Positions 7,898 to 15,585 of a stretch of 54,194 nucleotides of DNA are shown here, piece by piece. Position 1 is the stretch's first letter. The number at the start of each line of letters is the position of its first letter. The stretch lies in assembly GCA_019232985.1 (NCBI GenBank), contig JAFAMW010000023.1, positions 1 to 54,194 of the forward strand. Reading direction: 5' to 3'. A program made the translations under genes and the position numbers. This DNA is from Roseateles sp. (GTDB lineage: Bacteria > Pseudomonadota > Gammaproteobacteria > Burkholderiales > Burkholderiaceae). The notes under the pieces were generated by a model. That model was not told the DNA's origin. It saw nothing but the letters and a program-made list of their open reading frames with translations, and made no database searches.

Positions 7898-10033
7898 CTG
7901 CACCTCAAGACTCGCACGGAAAGTGCGCGGCGCGAGCGGGTAGAGGTAGACATGTGCGTACTGGTAGGGCGACTCGCGCCACGCGCGGCGGTTCGCGAGG
8001 TTGTCCACGCCGACGCGCCAGACGTACTGGGCGCCGGCGGTCTGCTGCGCGTAGCGCAGGCCCGCGTCGAGGCGGGTCCAGCCGGGCAGCATCAGGCTGT
8101 TGTCGGGCAGCACCGCGCGCGGGCCTTCGTAGACGAGGCCGCCCTGCGCCTGCAGGCCCGCCGCGACGTCCTCGCGCAGCTGCAGCTTGAGCGTGTTCGA
8201 CGGCACGTTGGTCGGCATCAGGCCGTCGAGGCGCGCGTCGGCGCTGCCTTCGCGGCGCGCGCGCAGGTGCATCGCGCTGGCGCTCATGCTGCCGCCCTGC
8301 CACTTGAAGTCGACGGCGGCCTCGAGGCCGCGGTGGCGCTCGCTGCCGTCGACCTTGGTCGTGCAGCTGCCGGTCGTGCCGTCGCAGGCGCCGACGTCGC
8401 GCGCGGCCGGCTGGCGGATGTCGAACGCGGCGAGCGACCAGTCGACGGTGTTGGTGCCCGACTTGACGCCGACCTCGGTCTGGCGGCTCTTCAGCGCGGG
8501 CAGGGCCTGGCCCGCGTTCGTGTACTGCGGCAGGTTCGGCGCGAACTGCGACTCGACGCCTTCGCCCCAGCTCGCGTAGAGCATCAGCGTGCGGCTCAGG
8601 CTGTAGCCGACGCCGGCCCAGGGCGTCGTGCACGACTGCGTGTAGGCGGTCGGCGCGCTGCCGTCGGTGCCGATCGTCGCGCGCGCGAGGCGCGTGTGGC
8701 GCAGACCCAGCCAGGCCTGCCATTGCGCGTCGATCGCGATCGCGTCGCGCACGAAGAACTCGGTGCTGCGTTCGTCGCGGTTGGTGTTCGCGGCGAGCGG
8801 CGCGGGGTCGGCCGGCGTGAAGACCTGGCCGTCGATATTGCCGGTGCCCACGTAGTTGTAGGCCTCGCCGTTGAAGCGCGCGGCGAGCGCCGTGCGCAGC
8901 ACGCCGGCCGAGACCTGGTGCGTGAGCGCGCCGGTCGCGACGCGGCCGTCGAGCGTCAGCTGCAGCGCCGTGCTGTTGCGGTGCTCGCCGTTGCTACGGA
9001 AGTCGTAGAGGTCGAAGTTGCCGTTCGGGCAGTAGCTCGAGCTCCAGTAGGTGCCGTCGCTCGCCGTGCAGCCGAACGGGAACGCGAGGCGGTCGTCGTT
9101 GCTCAGGCGCTGGACCATGCCGTGGGCCGTGACGCTCCAGTCGGCGTTCAGCTGCTGCCTGACGCGCAGGCTCGCGGTGCGGCCGTCGAAGACCGAGGGC
9201 AGGCTCCAGGGCTGGTCGTTGAGGTTGATGTTCGGGTCGATCTTGCGCGGGTCGGGCAGCGCGGTGCCGAGCAGGCTGAAGCCGGGCTGGTCGCGCTCGG
9301 CCTGGTGCCAGACCTCGCCCTCGAGCTGGACCAGCGTGGTGGGGCTCGCGCGCCAGTCGAGCGCGGCCGACAGCAGGCGCGAGTTGCCCTTGGCGTCGCG
9401 CAGCGCGGGGTCGAGCTGGGCCGCCTCGACGTTGACGCGCAGCGCGAAGCCGTTGCCGAGCTGGCGGCTCGCGTCGAGCGTGGTCTCGACCGTGCCCGAC
9501 TGGACGAAGCCGAGACCCAGCGTCGTGAAGTCCTGCACCGTCGGGCGCTTGACGACGAGGTCGACGAGGCCGCCCGGCGCGCTCGTGCCGGCCTGGATGC
9601 CGCTCGTGCCCTTGAGCAGCTCGACGCTCGCGACGTCGGCGAGCGGAAGCGCGGTCTCGGCGTTGATCGGCAGGCCGTCGCGCCGGTAGTTGAAGCGGTT
9701 GTCGAGCTGGAAGCCGCGCACGCTCAGGTAGCTCACGTAGCCGATCGCGTTGTAGGCGTCGCTCGTCGACGCGTCGAGCGAGGTCAGGCCCGAGAGCTGG
9801 GTCGTGCCGGTGTCCTTGAGCTGGTCGGCCGAGATCACGTCGGCCTGCAACGGCAGCTTTGCGACCGGGGTGTCGCCCCAGCCGCCGACCTCGACCGGCG
9901 TATTCGCGGCGTGGCCGGTGACGGACACCGTGGGCAGCGCGGTCTGGGCGTGGAGCGCGGTGGCGGGTAACAGCGCGGCTGCGGCGGCAGCGCACGCGGT
10001 CAGGCGGAGCGGGAACTTCTGGGTGGTTGCCAT
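7892..10033 (-). CDS. TonB-dependent receptor, siderophore-receptor type; candidate thiamine-compound receptor
   Basis: A 713-residue outer-membrane receptor. Residues 1-33 form a signal peptide ending ALHAQ, followed by a TonB-box-like TVSVTG. The plug domain (about 50-165) contains YLSVRGFQLDNRFNYRRDG and VELLKGTSGIQAGTSAPGG. The remainder is a beta-barrel with alternating aromatic segments. By family it resembles FhuE/FpvA-like siderophore receptors. Its leader carries what reads as a TPP riboswitch, which points instead to a ligand linked to thiamine. The frame is open up to 10198 through the riboswitch, but the start at 10033 is chosen because a proper signal peptide follows. No strong ribosome-binding site is visible before that ATG. 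Family assignment is firm; the ligand is inference. Confidence 0.9.
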   Translation of the reverse strand: MATTQKFPLRLTACAAAAAALLPATALHAQTALPTVSVTGHAANTPVEVGGWGDTPVAKLPLQADVISADQLKDTGTTQLSGLTSLDASTSDAYNAIGYVSYLSVRGFQLDNRFNYRRDGLPINAETALPLADVASVELLKGTSGIQAGTSAPGGLVDLVVKRPTVQDFTTLGLGFVQSGTVETTLDASRQLGNGFALRVNVEAAQLDPALRDAKGNSRLLSAALDWRASPTTLVQLEGEVWHQAERDQPGFSLLGTALPDPRKIDPNINLNDQPWSLPSVFDGRTASLRVRQQLNADWSVTAHGMVQRLSNDDRLAFPFGCTASDGTYWSSSYCPNGNFDLYDFRSNGEHRNSTALQLTLDGRVATGALTHQVSAGVLRTALAARFNGEAYNYVGTGNIDGQVFTPADPAPLAANTNRDERSTEFFVRDAIAIDAQWQAWLGLRHTRLARATIGTDGSAPTAYTQSCTTPWAGVGYSLSRTLMLYASWGEGVESQFAPNLPQYTNAGQALPALKSRQTEVGVKSGTNTVDWSLAAFDIRQPAARDVGACDGTTGSCTTKVDGSERHRGLEAAVDFKWQGGSMSASAMHLRARREGSADARLDGLMPTNVPSNTLKLQLREDVAAGLQAQGGLVYEGPRAVLPDNSLMLPGWTRLDAGLRYAQQTAGAQYVWRVGVDNLANRRAWRESPYQYAHVYLYPLAPRTFRASLEVQL

Positions 10034-10118
10034 CGTTGGATTGCTTGCGATGGCAGGTCGGCGAACGACATGGCCCGGGTGCGTCGGAGAGAAGAGGTGA
10101 CGGCCGCGGGCTCGATGC

Positions 10119-10250
10119 GTGCTTCCCTGCGCGAGGATTACCTCGAATCCCCGATTGGGGACTCTGAAGCGCATTGCTGCGCTTCTAGTCAGGTTCAAAG
10201 GGACTCTCTCAGTCGGCTTCGTCCGTGGACGAAGTCAACACCCCTAGCGA
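10119..10250 (-). ncRNA. TPP (thi-box) riboswitch upstream of TonB-dependent receptor
   Basis: On the minus strand the conserved blocks appear in order. GGGGTG is at 10239-10244, CTGAGA at 10207-10212 followed by GAGTCCC, and GAACCTGA at 10189-10196. A variable arm with two hairpins follows (GAAGCGCA/TGCGCTTC and CCCC/GGGG), then GGTAAT, CGCGCAGGGAAGC ending at 10121. GCT (10246-10248) can pair with AGC (10121-10123) as a short P1. This order matches the TPP aptamer, in which the helix with CTGAGA reads the pyrimidine and the GGTAAT/GCGCAGGGA part reads the pyrophosphate. The receptor ATG is about 85 nt downstream. Expected effect: repression of the receptor gene when TPP is plentiful. Confidence 0.88.
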
Positions 10251-10252
10251 AT

Positions 10253-10274
10253 GCGCCACGTCGGAACGTGGCGC
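10253..10274. other. Perfect hairpin just 5' of the riboswitch
   Basis: GCGCCACGT (10253-10261) and ACGTGGCGC (10266-10274) form a 9-bp stem with a 4-nt loop. On the minus strand it immediately precedes the TPP aptamer and a TAGAAT box at 10282-10287 lies upstream of it. It could be the 5' cap structure of the riboswitch transcript or a protein-binding site. Confidence 0.5.
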
Positions 10275-10289
10275 GGGCCGGATTCTAGC

Positions 10290-10315
10290 GCGACGGCGGC
10301 GCGGGCCGCCGTCGC
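10290..10315 (-). terminator. Strong GC hairpin after the repeat-protein gene
   Basis: GCGACGGCGGC (10290-10300) and GCCGCCGTCGC (10305-10315) form a perfect 11-bp stem with a tetraloop, starting 12 bp after the stop codon of the Gly/Ala/Ser protein. There is no clear U-tract, so termination is plausible but not certain. Confidence 0.5.
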
Positions 10316-10326
10316 GGGAGCCGGGC

Positions 10327-11322
10327 TCAGTGGCCGCTGGCCGACAGGCTGCCGTCGGCCGACGCGCCGTTGCTGCGGTTCGCGCTCGCGTTGCCGGTCG
10401 CGCTTGCGTTCGCGCTCGGGCTGCCGCCATGCGAGGCCTTGTGCGTCGTCGACGACGACGCGGTGCTGCTGCCGTTCGAAGCCGTCGAGCCGGTGCCCGA
10501 CGCGCCGGTCGTCGCCTTGCTGGTCGAGCCCGAGGTGCTGTGCGAGTGCGTGTTGCCCGCCTTGCCGCTCGCCGAGCCCGTCGTCGTGCCGCCGGCCGAG
10601 CTGCCGCTCGCGCTGCCGCCGGTCATGCCGCCGACGGCGCCGCTCGTCTTGCCGACGCTGCCCGTGGCGCTGCCGGCGCCGTTGCCGGAGACCGAGCCGC
10701 CGACGCTCGCGAGCGGGTTCTGGCCCGTGACGTGACCGGCCGCGGCCTGCAGCTCGCTCGCGCCGTTCGCGGCCGCGTTCTTCACGTTGGCGGCCGCGGT
10801 GCCAGCGCCGCTCTGCGCGCTCGCGACCGTGCTGCCGGCCGCGGCGCCCAGCGCGCCGGCCTCGGTCTGCGCGACCTGCTTGGTGGTACCGACTTCCGAT
10901 TGCGCGGCCTGCTTGGTCGCGGCGACTTCGCCCTGCGCGGCCGCTTGGGTCGCGCCGGCCTCGGTCTGCAGCGCCTGCTTGGCCGTCGCGGCCTGGGCGG
11001 TCGCGCCGTTCTTGACGTCGGCGACCTTGCCCGCGACGGCGGTCTTCGTGTCGCCGACCTTGTTGCCGGCCTTGTCGACCAGGCCGCCCGCGTCGGGCGC
11101 CTGCGGCAGGTTCGGGCGGGTCAGCTGGCCGTTGAGGTTGCCGCTGAGATTGCCGGCGAGGCTGCCGTTGCCGCTCAGCCCGCGGCCGAAGCCGCCGCCG
11201 AGGCCGCCCATGCCGCCGCCGCCGAGCAGGCCCGCATGGGCGGGCGCGGCCGCGAGGCTCAGGGCGCCGGCGAGCGCGAGGGCCAGCGTGGGCAGGGGGC
11301 GGGAGTGAGTGCGCTTGTTCAT
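10327..11322 (-). CDS. Secreted Gly/Ala/Ser-rich protein with LEA-like 11-residue repeats
   Basis: A 331-residue protein; ATG at 11322 preceded by AGGAG. Residues 1-30 are a signal peptide (ending AAAPAHA), so the mature protein begins GLLGGGG. Residues 31-60 are Gly-rich. Residues 113-156 consist of four 11-residue units (TAKQALQTEAG, ATQAAAQGEVA, ATKQAAQSEVG, TTKQVAQTEAG) with weaker units following to about 200, a periodicity like group-3 LEA proteins or long right-handed coiled coils. Residues about 205-331 are Ser/Gly/Thr/Ala-rich and probably disordered. No known enzyme or adhesin domain is visible. It lies 121 bp downstream of the subtilase on the same strand. Function unknown; a surface or periplasmic structural or stress-protective role is a guess. 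Confidence 0.8.
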   Translation of the reverse strand: MNKRTHSRPLPTLALALAGALSLAAAPAHAGLLGGGGMGGLGGGFGRGLSGNGSLAGNLSGNLNGQLTRPNLPQAPDAGGLVDKAGNKVGDTKTAVAGKVADVKNGATAQAATAKQALQTEAGATQAAAQGEVAATKQAAQSEVGTTKQVAQTEAGALGAAAGSTVASAQSGAGTAAANVKNAAANGASELQAAAGHVTGQNPLASVGGSVSGNGAGSATGSVGKTSGAVGGMTGGSASGSSAGGTTTGSASGKAGNTHSHSTSGSTSKATTGASGTGSTASNGSSTASSSTTHKASHGGSPSANASATGNASANRSNGASADGSLSASGH

Positions 11323-11443
11323 GATGAGGATCTCCTGTGGCTTGGGCGTCGGCCTGTCCGGCGCCTGCATCCTCAAGAACGCACCGTGCGAAGCACTTCT
11401 TCCACGCGAGTTGCAACGAGTTGTTCGTTGCCGTGCCGGCCGC

Positions 11444-12736
11444 TCAGGGTCGCCGCGTGCGCAGCGCCGCGCCGACGAGGCCCCAGCCGTAGACGTCGTC
11501 GCGGCCCGGCGCGCCGAGGTCGACGGCGCTTGCGCGCAGGCGCTCGAGCGCGGCCGCGTTGCTGCCGGCGTCGGCGACCGCGCGTGCGAGCAGGCCCGCG
11601 ACGAGCGGCGCCGCGAACGAGGTGCCGCGCAGCGCCGCATAGCCGCCGTCGGCCGACGCGCCCCAGAGCTCGCTGCCCGGCGCCGCGAACGCCACCTGCG
11701 GGCCGCGGCCGGCCTCGGGTAGCACGCGCTCGTGCGCGTCGACGCCGGTCACGCCGACCACGCCGGGCCAGGCGGCCGGGTACAGCGGCGGCGCGGCGGG
11801 GCCGTCGTTGCCGACCGCCGCGACGATCAGCATGCCGCGCGCCTGCGCGGCCGAGACCGCACGCTGCAGCAGCAGGTTCGGCGGGCCGACCAGGCTCATG
11901 TTGACGACGCCGACATGCTCGCGCGCGAGCCAGGCGAGGCCCTGCGCGACGCGCTGCACCGAGCCGCCGTCGGGCGCGTCGCAATAGGCGTCAGCCGCGA
12001 ACAGCTGCGCGCCCGGCAGCACGCCCGCGAAGCGGCCCTGGCGGCCGACGAGCAGCGAGGCGACGGCCGTGCCATGCGCGGCCGGGTGCCTGGCGCCGTC
12101 GGCGCAGGCCGCGCGCCGGATGTCGGTCTGGGCCAGCGCGTCGTGCGCGGCGACGCCGGTGTCGACGAGACCGACGCGCAGCGCCGGTGCGGCGCCCGCC
12201 GCGGGCGCCGCCGAGGTCGCGGCGGCTGCCGCGGGTGCCGTTGCCGCGGCTCCCGCCAGCGCGCCGCCCGGCAGATACACATGCTCGTAGTCGTACTCGC
12301 CAGCCGGGTCGAGCGCGCGCAGCTGCGCGAGCAGTTTCGTGTCGGCGCGCAGGCGCAGCCAGTGCAGGTCGAGGCCGTCGAGCGCCTGGTCCTCGATCAG
12401 CGCGACGCCGGGCAGCGCGAGCACGCGCGCGCGCGCCGCGTCGTCCGAGGGCAGGGCGAGCAGCTCGGCGCGCACGATCAGCTGGCCGGCCGGGTCGCGC
12501 GCGAGTTCGTGCGGGTGGCGCTCGATCAGCGCGTCGCCGAGTGCGTGCAGGTCGAGCGGGCTCGCGAGCGCGTCGACGCTGTCGCGCAGGCGCTGGGCGT
12601 CCTGGCGCAGCGGGTCGGTCAGGCGCTGCGGCAGCTGGACCGGCAGCGAGGGCAGGCCGCCGCCGAGCAGCCCGGCGCGGGCCGGCGCGGTGAGCCCTAG
12701 CAGGACGGCGGCAAGAACGGCGATCAGCGTTTTCAT
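11444..12736 (-). CDS. Secreted S8 family serine peptidase (subtilase)
   Basis: A 430-residue protein; ATG at 12736. Residues 1-21 are a signal peptide (MKTLIAVLAAVLLGLTAPARA), giving a mature start GLLGGG as in the neighbouring repeat protein. Residues about 25-165 are a poorly recognisable N-terminal part that may act as a propeptide, then an Ala-rich linker. The catalytic domain has Asp in VGLVDTGV, His in HPAAHGTAVASL and Ser in RGTSFAAPLVAG, so the S8 triad is intact. It is divergent from an ECF sigma factor with only 63 bp between ATGs, and is followed by the 11-residue-repeat protein. Likely exported to periplasm or surface; substrate unknown. Confidence 0.88.
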   Translation of the reverse strand: MKTLIAVLAAVLLGLTAPARAGLLGGGLPSLPVQLPQRLTDPLRQDAQRLRDSVDALASPLDLHALGDALIERHPHELARDPAGQLIVRAELLALPSDDAARARVLALPGVALIEDQALDGLDLHWLRLRADTKLLAQLRALDPAGEYDYEHVYLPGGALAGAAATAPAAAAATSAAPAAGAAPALRVGLVDTGVAAHDALAQTDIRRAACADGARHPAAHGTAVASLLVGRQGRFAGVLPGAQLFAADAYCDAPDGGSVQRVAQGLAWLAREHVGVVNMSLVGPPNLLLQRAVSAAQARGMLIVAAVGNDGPAAPPLYPAAWPGVVGVTGVDAHERVLPEAGRGPQVAFAAPGSELWGASADGGYAALRGTSFAAPLVAGLLARAVADAGSNAAALERLRASAVDLGAPGRDDVYGWGLVGAALRTRRP

Positions 12737-12799
12737 GAAAGGTAGAACGACGCGGGCATGGAAGAAAATCCGCCGCGCCAACGTTATCCGAATCAAGAC

Positions 12800-13306
12800 A
12801 TGAGTGTGGACGAGCTTCGCCAGGGTCTGGCCGCGCTATTGCCGCGCCTGCGCCGCTTTGCGCGCACGCTGGCCTGGCGCCGCGAGGACGCCGACGATCT
12901 CGTGCAGGTCGCGCTCGAACGCGCGCTGCGCGCCGCCGATCAATGGCAGCCGGGCACGCGCCTCGACGCGTGGCTGTTCCGCATCATGAAGAACGCATGG
13001 ATCGACGAGCTGCGCGCGCGCGGCCGCCGCAGCGAGGTGATCGTGGACAACGTGGACAGCGAGGCACTCGAGGAAAAGGCCGGCACGGCCGAGACCGGCG
13101 GCGTGATCACGCGCCTTGCCGTGCAGGCGGCGATGCAGCGCCTGCCCGAGGAGCAGCGCGTCGCCGTGAGCCTCGTGCTCGTCGAGGGCCTCGCCTACAA
13201 GGAGGCGGCCGAGCTGCTCGAGATCCCGGTCGGCACCCTGACGAGCCGCCTTGCGCGCGGCCGCGAGGCCCTGCAGGCCCTGCTCGTGGACGGAGAGGTG
13301 CAGTAA
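12800..13306 (+). CDS. ECF-type RNA polymerase sigma factor
   Basis: A 168-residue sigma-70 family protein with only regions 2 and 4. Region 2 is at about residues 15-80 (ARTLAWRREDADDLVQVALERAL, then WLFRIMKNAWIDELR). Region 4 is at about 105-160 (MQRLPEEQRVAVSLVLVEGL, then YKEAAELLEIPVGTLTSRLARGREAL). The start MSVDELRQGL at 12800 fits relatives; an in-frame ATG at 12758 would add 14 residues. It overlaps by one base (TAATG) with the anti-sigma gene, giving coupled synthesis. It is divergent from the subtilase gene, which together with the repeat-protein gene is its most likely local target (inference). Confidence 0.93.
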   Translation: MSVDELRQGLAALLPRLRRFARTLAWRREDADDLVQVALERALRAADQWQPGTRLDAWLFRIMKNAWIDELRARGRRSEVIVDNVDSEALEEKAGTAETGGVITRLAVQAAMQRLPEEQRVAVSLVLVEGLAYKEAAELLEIPVGTLTSRLARGREALQALLVDGEVQ

Positions 13307-14010
13307 TGGACGAGATGGAATTGATGCGCGCGCAGGCCTATGTCGACGGCGAGCTCGACGAACCCGCGCGCCAGGCCTTCGAGGCGCGCCTCGCCGCGAA
13401 CGCGGCCGCGGATGCCGAGTTGCGCGCCTACGTCGAGCGCGCGCGCGGCCTGCGCGCGCTGCTCGGCAAGGCCTACGCGCCGGTGCTCGACGAGCCCGCG
13501 CCCGAGCGCCTGCACGCGGCGCTGCAGCCGCCGCGTGCCAAGGTCGTTAGCCTTGCCACGGCGCGCGCGCGGCTCGGCTGGGCGTTCTGGGGCGGCCTCG
13601 CGGCGAGCGTCGTGCTCGGGGTCGTCGTCGGGCGGCAGATCGGACCGGCGCCGCATGGCATCGGCACGCCCGGCGCGCTCGCGCAGAACCCCCTGACGGC
13701 GGCGCTCGACAGCAAGCTGTCGGGCGAGGAGCTCGGCGGTGTGCGCCTGGGCCTGAGCTTCGTGGCCAAGGGCGGCGACTACTGCCGCAGCTTCAGCACG
13801 GCCGACGGCGCGGGCCTGGCCTGCCGCGACCGGGCCGGCTGGACCGTCCGCGCGCTCGTGCCGATGCAAAGCCCGCCCGCTTCCGAGTACCGCACCGCCG
13901 CGAGCCCGCTGCCGCCGGCCCTGCTCGAACGCATCGACGCGCTGCGCGACGGCGACACGCTCGACGCGACGCAGGAGGCCGCGGCGCGCGCGAAAGGCTG
14001 GCAGCGCTAG
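13306..14010 (+). CDS. Anti-sigma factor (membrane-anchored)
   Basis: A 234-residue protein. Residues 1-50 match the anti-sigma N-terminal pattern AYVDGELDEPARQAFEARLA, followed by helical residues. It lacks the zinc HxxxCxxC motif. One transmembrane helix lies at about residues 88-107 (FWGGLAASVVLGVVVG), leaving a C-terminal domain of about 125 residues outside the cytoplasm, including the Cys pair in GGDYCRSFSTADGAGLACRD that may form a disulfide. The TAATG overlap with the sigma gene and its position make this the cognate anti-sigma factor. The periplasmic domain is the presumed sensor; its signal is unknown. Confidence 0.9.
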   Translation: MDEMELMRAQAYVDGELDEPARQAFEARLAANAAADAELRAYVERARGLRALLGKAYAPVLDEPAPERLHAALQPPRAKVVSLATARARLGWAFWGGLAASVVLGVVVGRQIGPAPHGIGTPGALAQNPLTAALDSKLSGEELGGVRLGLSFVAKGGDYCRSFSTADGAGLACRDRAGWTVRALVPMQSPPASEYRTAASPLPPALLERIDALRDGDTLDATQEAAARAKGWQR

Positions 14011-14014
14011 AGCG

Positions 14015-14041
14015 AACAAGCCGCTCGGTGAGCGGCTTGTT
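14015..14041. terminator. Bidirectional terminator hairpin
   Basis: AACAAGCCGCT (14015-14025) and AGCGGCTTGTT (14031-14041) form an 11-bp stem with a 5-nt loop between the convergent anti-sigma gene and the ferredoxin-NADP reductase gene. The T-tract is short. Confidence 0.75.
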
Positions 14042-14061
14042 TCGTGGGGCGTCGCGGTCGC

Positions 14062-15174
14062 TCAGTCGAACACCGGCGTCTCGACGCCGAGCACCTTGTG
14101 CAGCTTCGGACTCGTCGTCGTGTACTGCAGGTGGATGCGCTTCTCGGGGAAGATGTAGGGCGCGGCCGCGAAGGCCGCGAGCGCGGCCTCGTGGAAGCCC
14201 GACAGGATCAGCTTCTTCTTGCCCGGGTAGGTGTTGACGTCGCCGACCGCGAAGATGCCGGGCACGCTGGTCTCGAACTTCTCGGTGTCGACGACGATCT
14301 GCTTGCGCTCGAGCGCGAGGCCCCATTCGGCGATCGGGCCGAGCTTCGGCGACAGGCCGAAGAACGCGAGCACCTGCTCGCAGGGCACGACGCGCGTGAC
14401 GCCGTCGCCGCCGGTGACCTTGACGCCGCTCAGGGCGCCGTCGGTCTCGACGATGTCGGTGATCGTGCCGACGAGGAACTGCATCTCGTGCTGCTCGCAC
14501 AGCTCGTGCATCTTCGCGACGCTCGCGGGCGCGGCGCGGAAGCCGTCGCGGCGGTGCAGCAGGATCACGCTCTCGGCCTTGTTCGCGCTGCCGTCCTGGT
14601 TGCCTTCGCAGAAGTTCAGCGCCCAGTCGAGCGCCGAGTCGCCGCCGCCGACGACGAGGATGTTCTTGCCGGCGAACAGCGCGGGGTTCTTGACGCGGTA
14701 GTGGACCTGGCTGCCCTCGTGCTTGTCGACGCCCTCGACCTTGAGCGTGCGCGGCTGGAACGAACCGACGCCGCCGGCGATGAAGATCGTCTTGGTCAGG
14801 AAGGTCGTGCCCTTGCTCGTCGCGACGTAGAAGCGGCCGTCGTCTTGGCGATCGACCGTCGTGACCTCCTGGCCGAGGTGGAAGGTCGCGCCGAAGGGCT
14901 CGATCTGCTTGAGCAGGTTGTCGGTCAGCTCCTTGCCCGTGCACACGGGCACGGCCGGGATGTCGTAGATCGGCTTGTCGGGGTAGAGCTCGATGCACTG
15001 GCCGCCCGGGTAGGCGAGCGAGTCGATGATGTGGGCCTTGATCTCGAGCAGGCCCAGTTCGAAGACCTGGAACAGGCCCACGGGGCCCGCGCCGACGATC
15101 ACGGCGTCGGTCTCGATCGGGCCGGCGTGGTCGGTATGGGTCTTGACGATCTCGGCGTTCACATTCGGTTCCAT
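14062..15174 (-). CDS. Ferredoxin--NADP(+) reductase, thioredoxin-reductase-like type
   Basis: A 370-residue FAD/NAD(P) oxidoreductase. The FAD-binding GxGxxG is at about residues 28-33 ([11 protein letters not shown]). The NADP site is near residue 174 ([13 protein letters not shown]), and the C-terminal FAD motif is [14 protein letters not shown]. It lacks the redox CxxC of thioredoxin reductases, which marks the TrxR-like ferredoxin-NADP reductases. It moves electrons between NADPH and ferredoxin in the cytoplasm. Only 10 bp separate it from the upstream 7Fe ferredoxin gene, so the two are almost certainly one operon. Placement after the cys cluster suggests a role in feeding electrons to sulfite reductase (inference). 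Confidence 0.9.
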   Translation of the reverse strand: MEPNVNAEIVKTHTDHAGPIETDAVIVGAGPVGLFQVFELGLLEIKAHIIDSLAYPGGQCIELYPDKPIYDIPAVPVCTGKELTDNLLKQIEPFGATFHLGQEVTTVDRQDDGRFYVATSKGTTFLTKTIFIAGGVGSFQPRTLKVEGVDKHEGSQVHYRVKNPALFAGKNILVVGGGDSALDWALNFCEGNQDGSANKAESVILLHRRDGFRAAPASVAKMHELCEQHEMQFLVGTITDIVETDGALSGVKVTGGDGVTRVVPCEQVLAFFGLSPKLGPIAEWGLALERKQIVVDTEKFETSVPGIFAVGDVNTYPGKKKLILSGFHEAALAAFAAAPYIFPEKRIHLQYTTTSPKLHKVLGVETPVFD

Positions 15175-15184
15175 AAGTAGTTCT

Positions 15185-15508
15185 TCAGCGGATCAGCTCG
15201 TTGAGCTTGCCCGTCTTGTCTTTCCATTCGTCGGCATCGGGCAGCGCGGGCTTGCGCTTGGTGATGCTGGGCCATTTCTGCGCGAGCTCGGCGTTGAGCT
15301 TGATCATGTGCTGCTGGTTACCCGGCACGTCTTCCTCGGGCATGATCGCGTTGACCGGGCACTCGGGGATGCACACGGCGCAGTCGATGCACTCGTCGGG
15401 GTCGATGGTCAGGAAGTTCTGGCCTTCGCGGAAGCAATCGACCGGGCAGACGTCCACGCAATCGGTGTACTTGCAGCGGATGCAGGATTCGGTAACGACG
15501 TGGGTCAT
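15185..15508 (-). CDS. fdxA: 7Fe (3Fe-4S/4Fe-4S) ferredoxin
   Basis: A 107-residue ferredoxin from an ATG at 15508 ([20 protein letters not shown]). The cysteine pattern is CxxCxxxxCxxxCP, then CPVDC, and [12 protein letters not shown], as in bacterial FdxA with one 3Fe-4S or 4Fe-4S and one 4Fe-4S cluster. The C-terminal tail (to residue 107) is also typical of this group. It is a soluble one-electron carrier. It sits directly upstream of the ferredoxin-NADP reductase and downstream of the cobA/cys cluster, an arrangement that supports use as electron donor in sulfite reduction, though FdxA is used elsewhere too. Confidence 0.95.
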   Translation of the reverse strand: MTHVVTESCIRCKYTDCVDVCPVDCFREGQNFLTIDPDECIDCAVCIPECPVNAIMPEEDVPGNQQHMIKLNAELAQKWPSITKRKPALPDADEWKDKTGKLNELIR

Positions 15509-15585
15509 ATGGGTTCGTGCTTTGGGTAGGGCGGCAGCGCCGACGGGGCCGCTCCGGGTCTCGCTGGGCGGCAAAGCCGCGCATT

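Noticed and set aside
7952..9970. A 672-codon plus-strand frame opposite the TonB receptor
   Set aside because: Shadow of the receptor gene; no recognisable domain or start signal.
10034..10198. N-terminal extension of the TonB receptor from a start at 10198
   Set aside because: The extension would be translated through the conserved TPP aptamer and would bury the signal peptide; the start at 10033 gives a proper leader.
10327..10726. Low-complexity Ser/Gly/Thr tail considered as a CRISPR-like or simple repeat array
   Set aside because: The repeats are codon-level and coding, without regular spacers; they belong to the secreted protein's disordered tail.
12758..12799. Longer start for the ECF sigma factor at 12758
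   Set aside because: Would leave only 21 bp between divergent start codons, and the added residues (MEENPPRQRY) are not sigma-like. Kept as an alternative.
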